Below are positions 8,046 through 15,675 of a stretch of 64,000 nucleotides of DNA, one piece after another; positions within the stretch are counted from its first letter, which is position 1, and each line of letters opens with the position of its first letter. The notes under the pieces are model-generated. The model searched no databases, was not told the DNA's origin, and saw only the letters and a program-made list of their open reading frames with translations. Origin of the DNA: UBA4733 sp036734945. GTDB lineage: Bacteria; Chloroflexota; UBA4733. The stretch is from positions 1 through 64,000 of the forward strand of contig DAIMXP010000031.1 of assembly GCA_036734945.1 (NCBI GenBank), in the 5' to 3' direction. The translations under genes were made by a program, and so were the position numbers.

Positions 8046-9699
8046 GAGTTGTTACTGCTGGCGAACCTCGATTGTGAGGCGCAAGGGGGAGTGCAGGGTA
8101 GCGGCGGATGGGATAGGATGGCGTTTCTTCGCCGGTCGTCGTGACCTGGCGACACAGAAAGGTCCGGTTCCGATGTCCTTCCAGGCGCCGATCATCTACT
8201 GTATGCCGGAAGAGACGGCACGGGTGGCGCGAGAGTCGTTCCCGAAGGGCAATGCTTACCTGCGGCAGTACGACGCGCTGGGGCCGATCTACACGAACCC
8301 GCAGTTTGCTGGGCTCTTTCCCAAAGATGGGCAACCGGCGGCAGCCCCGGCGCAACTGGCGCTCGTGACGATCTTCCAGTATGCGGAAGGATTGTCTGAC
8401 CGGCAGGCGGCGGAGGCGGTGCGGGACCGCATCAGTTGGAAGTACGCGCTGTGCTTGCCGCTGACGGCCACGGGCTTCGATGCCTCCGTTTTGAGCGAGT
8501 TCCGGACGCGGCTGGTGGCTGGGGGGGCGGAGTATCAGTTGCTGGATCTCTTGCTGGCGTGCTGCAAGACGGAGGGGTAGGGCCCGCAAGCGGGCGCCCC
8601 GGCGCGCGGCAAAGCGCGCACGGATTCCACCCATGTACTGGCGGCCACCCGAGCGTTGAACCGGCTGGAGACGGTGGGCGAAACCATGCGCCACGCGCTC
8701 AACACGCTGGCCAGCGTGGCGCCGGACTGGCTGCATCCCCGCATCGACCCGGACTGGCTGGAGCGCTATGGACCGCGCGTGGACGAGTACCGCTTTCCGA
8801 AGGGGACCGAGCAACGTCAGGCGCGCCGACGCCCGCAGGGCGGCCGTGCGCAGATTGGGGCCGATGGGGTGCGCCTGTACCGGGCGGCGACCGCCGACAG
8901 CGCGCCGGTGTGGCTGCGGGAGGTACCGGCGGTGGAGACCTTGCGCGCGGTTTGGCTGCAGCAGTTTTACGCCCCGGACGAGCAGGGCGTCGTGCGCTGG
9001 CGCAGCGGGGAGGACGCTCCGCCATCCGCCCAGTTGATCAACTCGCCCTATGATGTCGAGATGCTCGTGACCAGTAAGGAAGCCCACGACGTAGAGGTGA
9101 TCGGCCCGGCGCCCCAGGATACCCGTTGGCAAGCCCGCGCCGGGGAGGGCTTCGACGTGGCCTGCTTCACCCTGGACTGGGAGCAAGAGATGGCGACGTG
9201 CCCCCAGGGCGCCCAGAGTACCAAGTGGTCCGAGACCCACGACGACCACGCCAATCCCATCATCAATATCCGCTTCCCGACCGCCGCCTGCCGCGAGTGC
9301 TCCGTCCGGGCGCAGTGTACAACCTCCCAGACGGGACCGCGCGAGATCACCGTCCGACCAAAGGCCCAATATCTGGCGTTGCAGCAGGCCCGGCGGTACC
9401 AAAAGACCAAGGAGTTCAAAGCACGCTATGACGCGCGCGCCGGCATTGAGGCCACCATCAGCCAGGGCCTGCGCGTCACTGATCTGCGCCACGCCCGCTC
9501 TATCGGTCTCGCCAAAACATGACTCCAACACGTCCTCACCGCCGCTGCCCCGGGTACCCGCTTGCGGGTGCTCTGCCGACTGAGCGACTGGTTCGCCGAG
9601 CGCCCCCGCGCCTCCGTCCGCATCACGCCGTTCGTCAAACTCGCCACGGCCTCACCGTGATTCGCGCCGCCAGAGGAGGTTCGCCAGCGGTAACAACTC
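8046..9699 (+). mobile_element. IS1182-type insertion sequence with 24-bp inverted repeats
   Basis: The ends form a near-perfect 24-bp inverted repeat. The left end is 8046-8069 (GAGTTGTTACTGCTGGCGAA plus CCTC) and the right end 9676-9699 reads the same on the other strand with one mismatch. Between them lies one transposase frame. No target-site duplication is visible: the flanks are CTCCCA on the left and TGTGG on the right. Together with the missing hsdR 5' end, this suggests a deletion next to the element after insertion. Confidence 0.8.
8173..9660 (+). pseudogene. IS1182 family transposase with two in-frame stops
   Basis: The product starts with MSFQAPIIYCMPEETARVAR and continues as a typical IS1182-type DDE transposase: YDALGPIYTNPQFAGLF, DRISWKYALCLPLTATGFD, RTDSTHVLAATRALNRLE, the Cys-rich FPTAACRECSVRAQC, and RAGIEATISQGLRVTDLRHA. 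Codon TAG at 8578-8580 and codon TGA at 9520-9522 both interrupt the frame, which otherwise stays open to 9658-9660 without a frameshift. The two fragments (8173-8580 and about 8656-9522) are split copies of one protein. Transposition is probably dead unless both stops are suppressed. Confidence 0.82.
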
Positions 9700-9880
9700 T
9701 GTGGCGCACCCCACAGCTTGCGTCTGTAGACCAGCGTTCCAGCGAATTGCGACTGGACAAGGGCATGCGACCAGCCGTTGTCACCCGGTGATTGAATGCC
9801 CTCACGTACCAACGCTGCGATTGCAGTCTGAAAGCATCTGAAAGCAGGTGTAGTAGCGGCAGTCCCGCTTCCCAACGCGG

Positions 9881-10303
9881 TCAGTCTTCGCCCCGCTCAC
9901 GACTGTACCAGGCATTGAACAACTGCTGTGCCTTGTCGCGCGGAGTCGCCGCGATCGCGTCGTCCGGCAGGCGCCGATCTTCGCGCAAGTGGCGGGCGAG
10001 GAAGTCGGACAGCGGTCGCAGCGGCTCGGGCGCTGGCGGGACATCGTAGATGATCGGCGCGCCGTCGATCCCGCGCCAGAACTCGTCCTCTGTTCGCAAA
10101 CGGAGTTGGCGCTTCCAAATGCGCGGCCAGAGCGACGACGGCACTGTCTCGGTTTCTGCAAGGCCGAGGGAGATTTTCGTCCCCGCCGTACTCCCATCGG
10201 GCAGCACCTTGTCATAGAAGTCGTGATCGGTCGTCGAGGGCCGGAACCCCTGCCGCACGCAGAAGCGCCGCACCTGCCCCCATGTCGGGCGCCGCTCGGG
10301 CAC
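9881..10303 (-). CDS. Putative HicA-like toxin of a TA module
   Basis: This 140-residue protein begins VPERRPTWGQVRRFCVRQGF, then has a TTDHDFYDKVLPDGSTAGTK segment with a His in the position of HicA-type catalytic residues, and SSLWPRIWKRQLRLRTEDEF. I read it as a HicA-related (cytotoxic translational repressor) protein. GTG 10303 lies one base after the stop of the upstream antitoxin-like gene (TAG T GTG), so they are coupled. Longer readings upstream only re-read the antitoxin gene in another frame. The Pro-rich C-terminal part (PPAPEPLRPLSDFLARHL) has no known match. Toxin identity is inference from order, coupling and the weak motif. Confidence 0.6.
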   Translation of the reverse strand: MPERRPTWGQVRRFCVRQGFRPSTTDHDFYDKVLPDGSTAGTKISLGLAETETVPSSLWPRIWKRQLRLRTEDEFWRGIDGAPIIYDVPPAPEPLRPLSDFLARHLREDRRLPDDAIAATPRDKAQQLFNAWYSRERGED

Positions 10304-10304
10304 A

Positions 10305-10745
10305 CTAGGCCCCTGCCGGATCGAAGAGGAGTTGTGCCAGCGCCACGTCGTCCCGCGCGACCGCGAGCCGGAGCACCTGAGGCACGAGGCGCGCCCGGTC
10401 CGGCCATGTAAGGTAGACGGGCAGCTCGCCAAGGAAGTTGGCGACGTAGGCGTGAACTTCGCCCAAAAGATTGCACCGCGCCTCGGCGATGTCCGCGCCA
10501 TGGGCGCCGATCTCCAGGTCGTTCACCCACAGCCCCATGCCTTCCTCGTCAGGAAGATAATCCACCGTGACCCGGGCGGAGCGGACCGCGGCGTCGAGGA
10601 GCGCGCGGGGAAGGAGATACATCACCTCGTCCCTCCCGCGCTCGCGGCGCACAGCCGTCAGACGTTCGCGATGGACCACGTCGTCCATCACCGTCGAGAG
10701 GCGCGCCTTCGCCTGCGAGAACTGAAGTTCCTTCACCATCGTCAT
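10305..10745 (-). CDS. Phd/YefM-like antitoxin with long C-terminal domain
   Basis: The N-terminus MTMVKELQFSQAKARLSTVM, followed by DDVVHRERLTAVRRERGRDE, matches Phd/YefM-type antitoxins, which bind DNA with this part. The remaining about 90 residues form a separate domain (RVTVDYLPDEEGMGLWVNDL, then a helical end), making it longer (146) than ordinary Phd proteins. The start at 10745 gives the conserved N-terminus; AAGGTGG lies upstream. A perfect palindrome 26 bases upstream of the start (10771-10791) fits an autoregulatory operator. Coupled to the gene at 9881-10303. Confidence 0.66.
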   Translation of the reverse strand: MTMVKELQFSQAKARLSTVMDDVVHRERLTAVRRERGRDEVMYLLPRALLDAAVRSARVTVDYLPDEEGMGLWVNDLEIGAHGADIAEARCNLLGEVHAYVANFLGELPVYLTWPDRARLVPQVLRLAVARDDVALAQLLFDPAGA

Positions 10746-10770
10746 CCCGACCACCTTATCGCGTGAACCT

Positions 10771-10791
10771 ATTAGACCAACTAGGTCTAAT
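10771..10791. promoter_or_regulatory. Palindromic operator upstream of the TA module
   Basis: ATTAGACC and GGTCTAAT form a perfect 8-bp dyad around a 5-base spacer, 26 bases upstream of the antitoxin ATG on the minus strand. Antitoxins of this type bind such dyads to repress their own operon. Position and symmetry support an operator; binding is not shown. Confidence 0.6.
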
Positions 10792-11131
10792 GATACGGCA
10801 TCGAGAGCACCCCAGCCGCGTTGCTCAGCTCCGTGATTAAGCATCCAGAGCGCTGTCGGCTGCGGGACGCAGTCCATGCGCACCTGTCCGCTGAAAGGGA
10901 CAAGCCGCCACTGCAAAACTTTGCGGTGCATCCCGCGAGCAGGATTAGCACTACACCAGCGGCAAGTCTAATTGTCGTTCATCACCTCCCCAGCGTCGGC
11001 TCAACCGGTCCCTCTGGCGACGCCGCCACCAGGCCCGCGCCAAAGACTGCCACTACCGCTGTCGCCTGCGCAATTCCCTCCCCTCACCGCTTCCTCCCTA
11101 ATCTGAGGCTGTAGTATTAGCCCGACGATGA
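10792..11131. other. Intergenic stretch without a recognisable gene
   Basis: I see no supported gene here. All frames on both strands are short and have no family resemblance. It may hold the promoter of the minus-strand toxin-antitoxin module near its left end. Confidence 0.4.
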
Positions 11132-11373
11132 ATGACTTTGTTGGCGAACCTCCGGGCTCCCGTCGCGGCGGTCGCCCGCCCGCCCGTAAACGAGCAGGCT
11201 ACGAACACAAAGCCTGCTCAAGCAGGCTGGGCCTGCGCACCGGCTCGCTCCGCACCGTCTCCAAACCCGTTGGCGGGGCTTCCGGGTACCCGCATGCGGG
11301 TGCGTAACCTGCTGCTTTAGCGGCAGGCGAACGGCGACACAGCACCGGCTACTGAGTTCGCCAACATAGTCAT
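11132..11373. repeat. MITE-like element with about 20-bp terminal inverted repeats
   Basis: ATGACTTTGTTGGCGAACCT (from 11132) is the reverse complement of GAGTTCGCCAACATAGTCAT (11354-11373) apart from one mismatch and one inserted base. The 242-bp interior has no gene. It carries the hairpin AGCCTGCT-CA-AGCAGGCT (11211-11228), preceded by GCTACGAACACAA. The same 13-base lead and a related hairpin recur at 40875-40905, so this is a dispersed non-coding repeat. The tips share GGCGAACCTC with the IS1182-type element at 8046, which might supply the transposase; that link is inference. Confidence 0.62.
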
Positions 11374-11587
11374 GCATCGCCGGGTGGGCCCGCCGCGCCG
11401 GGGGCGCCAGATTACAGGACAGATTCAGAGAGGCTTTACACGCCGCGCTGCCATCCTGACTCAACCCTCTCCCCACCAGGTGTTGACAAGCAGTAGGCGT
11501 ATCCTGCAATATGCTCAGCGAACGTAGCGAGCAACGCTGCTGGACGCATGGGAGCCCGGCGTACCTCATTACGGGCGGGAAACAGTC

Positions 11588-14500
11588 GTGCTACAACACA
11601 TCAACCTGGGTGTGGCACTCGCTACTGTGGCGCCGTTGTTGCCGTCGCTACCGGCAAACGCTGCCACGGAAGTATCGCGCGATGACGGGCTCCAACTGCC
11701 GTCGCGTAACGTCCGGCGTCGGAGGTTGCTGCCATCACCGCTCTCCCTGATCATCTGTTGCTTCCTGTTGCTCGGCGTCTGGTACAGCGTGGCCACACCG
11801 ATCCTGGAGGTCAGCGACGAGGATACGCAGGAGGCCGTCATCTGGCAGATTGGCACCGGGCACGGGCTGCCGGTGATGCAGCCCGCCGATCCGCGCCACC
11901 TGCTCGTGCCGGCACAGGAGGCCGGCCAGCCACCGCTCTCCTACCTCCTGGCGGCGGCGGCAACCTTCTGGATCCACCCGCCAGCGCCGGTGGACAGCAT
12001 GGTATTCAATCCACAGGCAAATATCGGCAGTCCGGACTACAACGTGCGCAACCGTAACCTGTTCGCTCACAGTGCGGCGGAGGACTTCCCCTGGCACGGG
12101 CTGGCCCTGGCAGTACACATCCAGCGCTTGCTATCGCTCCTCTATGGCGCCTGTGCTATCGCCGGCGTCTACCGGCTGGGGTACCTGGCGGCGCCACGGT
12201 ACGCTGCCGTTGCCACGCTTGCTGCCGCCATCTGTGCCTTCAACCCGATGGTACTGTTCATCGCCGCCTCCGCCGACAACGATATGCTGGCCGTCGCCCT
12301 CTGTACCTCCACGCTGGCGATGCTGGCGACGACCCTGCACCTTGGCCTGACCTGGCGACGCACGTTGCTCACGGCGATTCTGTTGGGGTTGACCTTGCTG
12401 AGCAAGTTGAACGCTGCGGCTGTGGGCATCCCTGTCCTCGGCGTGTATCTCTATCTGGGGATCACGTACCGGCCCACGAAGGACTGGCTGCGGCACCTGG
12501 CCGTCCTGGGTGGTATCGCCGGCCTCATCGGCGGTTGGTGGTATCTGCGCAACTGCCTGCTGTACCACGACCCCCTGGCGCTCAGCACCTTCGTCGGCAT
12601 CACCGGCCCCCGACCTCAGGCGCTCAGTCTGGCGCAGGTGCTGCGCGAAGCGCCGTCGGTCTGGTACTCCTTCTGGGGCATCTTCGGCAACTTCAGCATC
12701 CTCTTGCCCTCGGGGTACTACCAGGGCTACCGCCTCTTCGCCATGCTGGCAGCGTCCGGACTGTTGATGGCGGGCCTCAACCGGCTACGTGCTACTCGCC
12801 GGTGTAACCCGGTCCTCGTCTTGCTGCTGGCCTGGCTCGGCATTGAGGTGATTTTGCTGGTCCACTGGACCGCTGTCACATCTGGTTCCACTGGACGGCT
12901 GCTGTTCCCGGCGCTCGGCAGCATCGCGGTGCTGCTGGCAATGGGCATCACCGCGGTCGTCGGGCTCGTGCCGTGGCGGGTGCCTGCAATGCCGGTGCTG
13001 GCGGCAGTGGGGGCCGCTGGCGCTGCGCTTGCCGTGCCACTGGCCATACTGCCGGCATACCCGCAGCCGCAGTATGTAGGTCTGACCCAGGTGCAGCCGG
13101 AGCGAACGCTCGACTACCGCTTCGGCAACCTCGACCTGATCGGCAGTACCATGCCGGCCGGCCCGCTCGCTCCCGGTCAGACGGTCCCCGTTACGCTCTA
13201 TTGGCACGCCATCGGCCCGATACCGGCCAACGACGCCGAGGCGTTGGTACTCCGTGGCCCCGACGGGACGGTTCTCACCGCTGTTGACACCCTACCGGGC
13301 AACGCCGAGGTGCTCACTTCGCAGATGTCGTCGCAGCAGGTACTGGTAGACACCATCCCCCTCCAGATACCCAGCACCAGTCCCACCCCGATACTGAGCC
13401 TGTTGAGCGTCGACGTCTACCCTATTGGGCAGCCAGGCCGGCCAATCAAGGCCAGCGACGCCCACGGCCAGTCCATCGGCGCTCCTCTCCTGGCGCGCCT
13501 TGAGCTGCGGCAGCCGGATCGAGCAGCCTCCCCGATACCCGTCCCTCTCGGTATCTTCGGTGGCACCATGGCCCTGGTTGGCGCTTCCGCGCCGACAGCG
13601 GCGCCGGCAGGCGGCAGTCTGGCCGTGCAATTGCACTGGCAGGCCATTGGTGATACTGCCGTGGATGCGCACGAGGTGGTGCAGTTGGTGAACAGGCAGG
13701 GAACGACCGTGGCCCAGATGGCTCGGCGGCCGCATAGCGGCGGCCTGCCCACCGGCGATTGGATCACCGGCGAGCAGGTGACGGACACGCTCCCTCTGCC
13801 AATCGCGCCGGACGTCGTTCCCGGCGCGTACACACTGCGGCTGGAACTCCGTGACGCTGCCGGTCAGCTTATTCCCGCCGACATCGGTCAGTCAGGTATC
13901 ACGATCGCGCAGATCAACGTGGAACCGGCGGTACCGGTCGTACCCCCCGGCGTCACCATCAACGAGTCATTTGGCAACCTGCAACTTGCCGGTGTGACCG
14001 TGCCCTCAGACCCCGTCGCGCCGGGAACGCCGGTTACGGTCACGCTCGTTTGGCGGGCGACCGGCCCGATCAGCGACGATGCAGTTGTCTCCGTGCAGTT
14101 GCGCGGGCCGGATGGTTTCCTGGTCGCTCAACACGATGGACGACCCTTGAATGGCGCGCTACTGACTACGGAGTGGCCCCTAGGCTGGGGTGTGACTGAT
14201 CGCGTGACGCTGACGACAAACAGCGCCAGCCCGGCTCCGTCGCTGGCCCACCTCGTCGTGCAGGTGTACCCCGCAGGCCACCCCGACGAGCAGGTCGTCG
14301 CCCGTTCCAGTGGTGGCGCTGCCGTGGGCACGGCGCAGGTCGCCAGCATCATCCTGCGCAGCACCGGCCCTCCGGCGGCGATCACTCCCCTTCCGCAGGC
14401 AGTACACGCCATCTTGGGCAATCAAGTGGAACTGGTCGGAGCGGCGCTCCCGCAAGCCGCCGCCGCCGGCTCGCCGGTCTCCGTCAGGCTGCGCTGGCAG

Positions 14501-14797
14501 GCGCTTCAAGCGCTCCGTGGCGACTACACAGCATTCATCCACGGCACGGATGCCAGGGGGCGTCTGGTCTTCCAGGCAGACAGCCGCCCGCACGGCGGCA
14601 GGTTGCCAACGACGGACTGGGTGGCAGGGGAAATCGTCAATGACACGATGGTAGTACCCATTGGCGATCAGACGCCTTCGGGGAGTTATGCGTTAAGCGT
14701 AGGACTCTACGACCTTCACACCATGGGCCGGCTTCTACTCGCCAACGGCCAATCCGAAATCTCCCTGGGATCGCTGCAGGTGACCGGGAGTGAGTGA
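11588..14797 (+). CDS. Polytopic membrane glycosyltransferase-like protein with C-terminal beta repeats
   Basis: Residues about 45-500 hold about ten hydrophobic segments with a lipid-linked-sugar glycosyltransferase look (GT-C/DUF2142-like). The first periplasmic loop has VSDEDTQEAVIWQIGTGHGL and QEAGQPPLSYLLAAAATFW, like the acidic and QPPL motifs of ArnT/PMT-type enzymes. The rest is four tandem beta-sandwich-like repeats of about 130 residues, each opening with variants of FGNLDLIGSTMP and continuing GxxVxVTLxWxAxGP, alternating two subtypes. The large size (1069 residues) and exported repeats suggest cell-surface glycosylation; donor and acceptor are unknown. Start is GTG 11588; the first Met-like start is uncertain. 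A TTGACA at 11483 may be part of the promoter. The stop overlaps the ferredoxin start. Confidence 0.7.
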   Translation: MLQHINLGVALATVAPLLPSLPANAATEVSRDDGLQLPSRNVRRRRLLPSPLSLIICCFLLLGVWYSVATPILEVSDEDTQEAVIWQIGTGHGLPVMQPADPRHLLVPAQEAGQPPLSYLLAAAATFWIHPPAPVDSMVFNPQANIGSPDYNVRNRNLFAHSAAEDFPWHGLALAVHIQRLLSLLYGACAIAGVYRLGYLAAPRYAAVATLAAAICAFNPMVLFIAASADNDMLAVALCTSTLAMLATTLHLGLTWRRTLLTAILLGLTLLSKLNAAAVGIPVLGVYLYLGITYRPTKDWLRHLAVLGGIAGLIGGWWYLRNCLLYHDPLALSTFVGITGPRPQALSLAQVLREAPSVWYSFWGIFGNFSILLPSGYYQGYRLFAMLAASGLLMAGLNRLRATRRCNPVLVLLLAWLGIEVILLVHWTAVTSGSTGRLLFPALGSIAVLLAMGITAVVGLVPWRVPAMPVLAAVGAAGAALAVPLAILPAYPQPQYVGLTQVQPERTLDYRFGNLDLIGSTMPAGPLAPGQTVPVTLYWHAIGPIPANDAEALVLRGPDGTVLTAVDTLPGNAEVLTSQMSSQQVLVDTIPLQIPSTSPTPILSLLSVDVYPIGQPGRPIKASDAHGQSIGAPLLARLELRQPDRAASPIPVPLGIFGGTMALVGASAPTAAPAGGSLAVQLHWQAIGDTAVDAHEVVQLVNRQGTTVAQMARRPHSGGLPTGDWITGEQVTDTLPLPIAPDVVPGAYTLRLELRDAAGQLIPADIGQSGITIAQINVEPAVPVVPPGVTINESFGNLQLAGVTVPSDPVAPGTPVTVTLVWRATGPISDDAVVSVQLRGPDGFLVAQHDGRPLNGALLTTEWPLGWGVTDRVTLTTNSASPAPSLAHLVVQVYPAGHPDEQVVARSSGGAAVGTAQVASIILRSTGPPAAITPLPQAVHAILGNQVELVGAALPQAAAAGSPVSVRLRWQALQALRGDYTAFIHGTDARGRLVFQADSRPHGGRLPTTDWVAGEIVNDTMVVPIGDQTPSGSYALSVGLYDLHTMGRLLLANGQSEISLGSLQVTGSE

Positions 14798-15167
14798 GCA
14801 GTTTCCGGTGACGTTTGAGTTAGAGGGCGGCCCATCTACCATCACCGTCGGAGCCGACGAATTCATCCTGGCAGCAGCGCGGCGCGCCGGCCTCGTCCTA
14901 CCCAGCCTGTGTGAACAAGGCTGGTGCATCACCTGCGCCGTGTGGGTCCTGACAGGTGTCATCGATCAAACGGCGTCGCGTCGCTTCTACGAGCAGGACC
15001 GTCAGGCCGGCTTCGGCCTGATCTGCACGGGGCGGCCCCGTTCCACCCTCCACCTGCGGCCCGGCGCAACGGAGGCGATGCGTGTACACCGCATTGCCCA
15101 ACGCTTGCCGGCGCCACGCGGCACCAGCAGCCGGATATTCCCCGGTCGCAGCAAGGAAGCGACGTGA
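14790..15167 (+). CDS. Plant-type 2Fe-2S ferredoxin
   Basis: The 125-residue protein has C41-x4-C46-x2-C49 (CEQGWCITC) and a fourth Cys at 79 (GLICTGRP), the standard spacing of plant-type [2Fe-2S] ferredoxins, preceded by the beta-grasp TITVGADEFILAAARRAG. It is an electron carrier of unknown partner. GTG 14790 overlaps the end of the membrane glycosyltransferase-like gene by 8 bases, so the two are co-translated. The C-terminal 25 residues (after RIAQRLPAP) are basic and not part of the fold. Confidence 0.85.
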   Translation: MSEQFPVTFELEGGPSTITVGADEFILAAARRAGLVLPSLCEQGWCITCAVWVLTGVIDQTASRRFYEQDRQAGFGLICTGRPRSTLHLRPGATEAMRVHRIAQRLPAPRGTSSRIFPGRSKEAT

Positions 15168-15170
15168 CCC

Positions 15171-15199
15171 TTGTCAGGCTCGGAGTCGCATGGTAGTCT
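15171..15199 (+). promoter_or_regulatory. Promoter of tRNA-Leu
   Basis: TTGTCA (15171-15176), a 17-base spacer and TAGTCT (15194-15199) form a sigma70-like promoter about 36 bases before the tRNA-Leu 5' end. It likely drives both tRNAs. Confidence 0.5.
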
Positions 15200-15234
15200 T
15201 TTCGCTGCGGCGAACCGAGTATATTGCCACCAGC

Positions 15235-15320
15235 GGGCGATTGCTGAAATTGGCAGACAGGGTGGACTTAGGATCCATTGGGGCAACCCGTGAGAGTTCA
15301 AGTCTCTCATCGCCCACCAT
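15235..15320 (+). tRNA. tRNA-Leu (anticodon TAG)
   Basis: The acceptor stem GGGCGAT pairs with ATCGCCC, and the 3' ACCA is encoded. The anticodon loop CTTAGGA carries TAG in the stem TGGA/TCCA. The T arm is GAGAGTTCAAGTCTCTC, and a long variable arm (TTGGGGCAACCC) is class II, as expected for tRNA-Leu. Length is 86 nt. Confidence 0.93.
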
Positions 15321-15372
15321 CACGTACAATGGGTTAGGGTGGAACCTGACTCGGCGTGTTGCAGAGAGTCCG

Positions 15373-15444
15373 GCGGAAGTGGCTCAGTGGTAGAGTATCT
15401 CCTTGCCAAGGAGAGGGTCGCGGGTTCGAATCCCGTCTTCCGCT
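15373..15444 (+). tRNA. tRNA-Gly (anticodon GCC)
   Basis: The acceptor GCGGAAG pairs with CTTCCGC, the discriminator is T and CCA is not encoded. The anticodon arm TCTCC-TTGCCAA-GGAGA gives GCC, and the T arm is CGGGTTCGAATCCCG. The D arm GGCTCAGTGGTAGAG is canonical. Confidence 0.94.
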
Positions 15445-15510
15445 CATTGACGACGATTCTTCTCAGAGGGCAAGCACGAGGGCCGCGACTGCGTGCCTGC
15501 TATTCCTGAC

Positions 15511-15552
15511 CGGCCAGGCATCTCCACCGAGGTGGCGGAGGAGGCCTGGCCG
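15511..15552 (+). terminator. Rho-independent terminator-like hairpin after the tRNAs
   Basis: CGGCCAGGC (15511-15519) pairs with GCCTGGCCG (15544-15552), with an inner CTCCACC/GGTGG pairing, followed by TTTT. It ends the tRNA transcript upstream of tig. Confidence 0.65.
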
Positions 15553-15610
15553 TTTTGTGTGCCCCTTGGGGAATGTCGCACCGGTAGGGGCAGAAGCGAC
15601 GACGGGGCCG

Positions 15611-15619
15611 TGCTATACT
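15611..15619 (+). promoter_or_regulatory. Extended -10 promoter of tig
   Basis: TGCTATACT is a TGn-extended -10 box with TATACT at 15614-15619, 57 bases before the tig start. No good -35 is seen, as is common for extended -10 promoters. Confidence 0.45.
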
Positions 15620-15675
15620 GAAGGGCCAACCCCCCGAGGCCGGAGGGAAACGTCTGGCCGTCCGAGGAGTCAAGT

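Noticed and set aside
5523..8144. 873-residue open frame on the plus strand opposite hsdR
   Set aside because: It is the antisense of hsdR; composition is Val/Leu/Gln/His rich with no domain, as expected from a codon-biased high-GC gene.
1437..9660. Recoding of TAG as an amino acid across the genome
   Set aside because: Several intact genes here end in TAG at their natural ends (for example tig, hicB and the lipoprotein at 21269), so general reassignment is unlikely. Local decay is simpler.
9700..9880. Missing hsdR 5' part downstream of the IS
   Set aside because: I read both strands here and found no HsdR-like sequence.
15000..15320. Minus-strand frame over the tRNA-Leu region
   Set aside because: Crosses a structurally clear tRNA gene.
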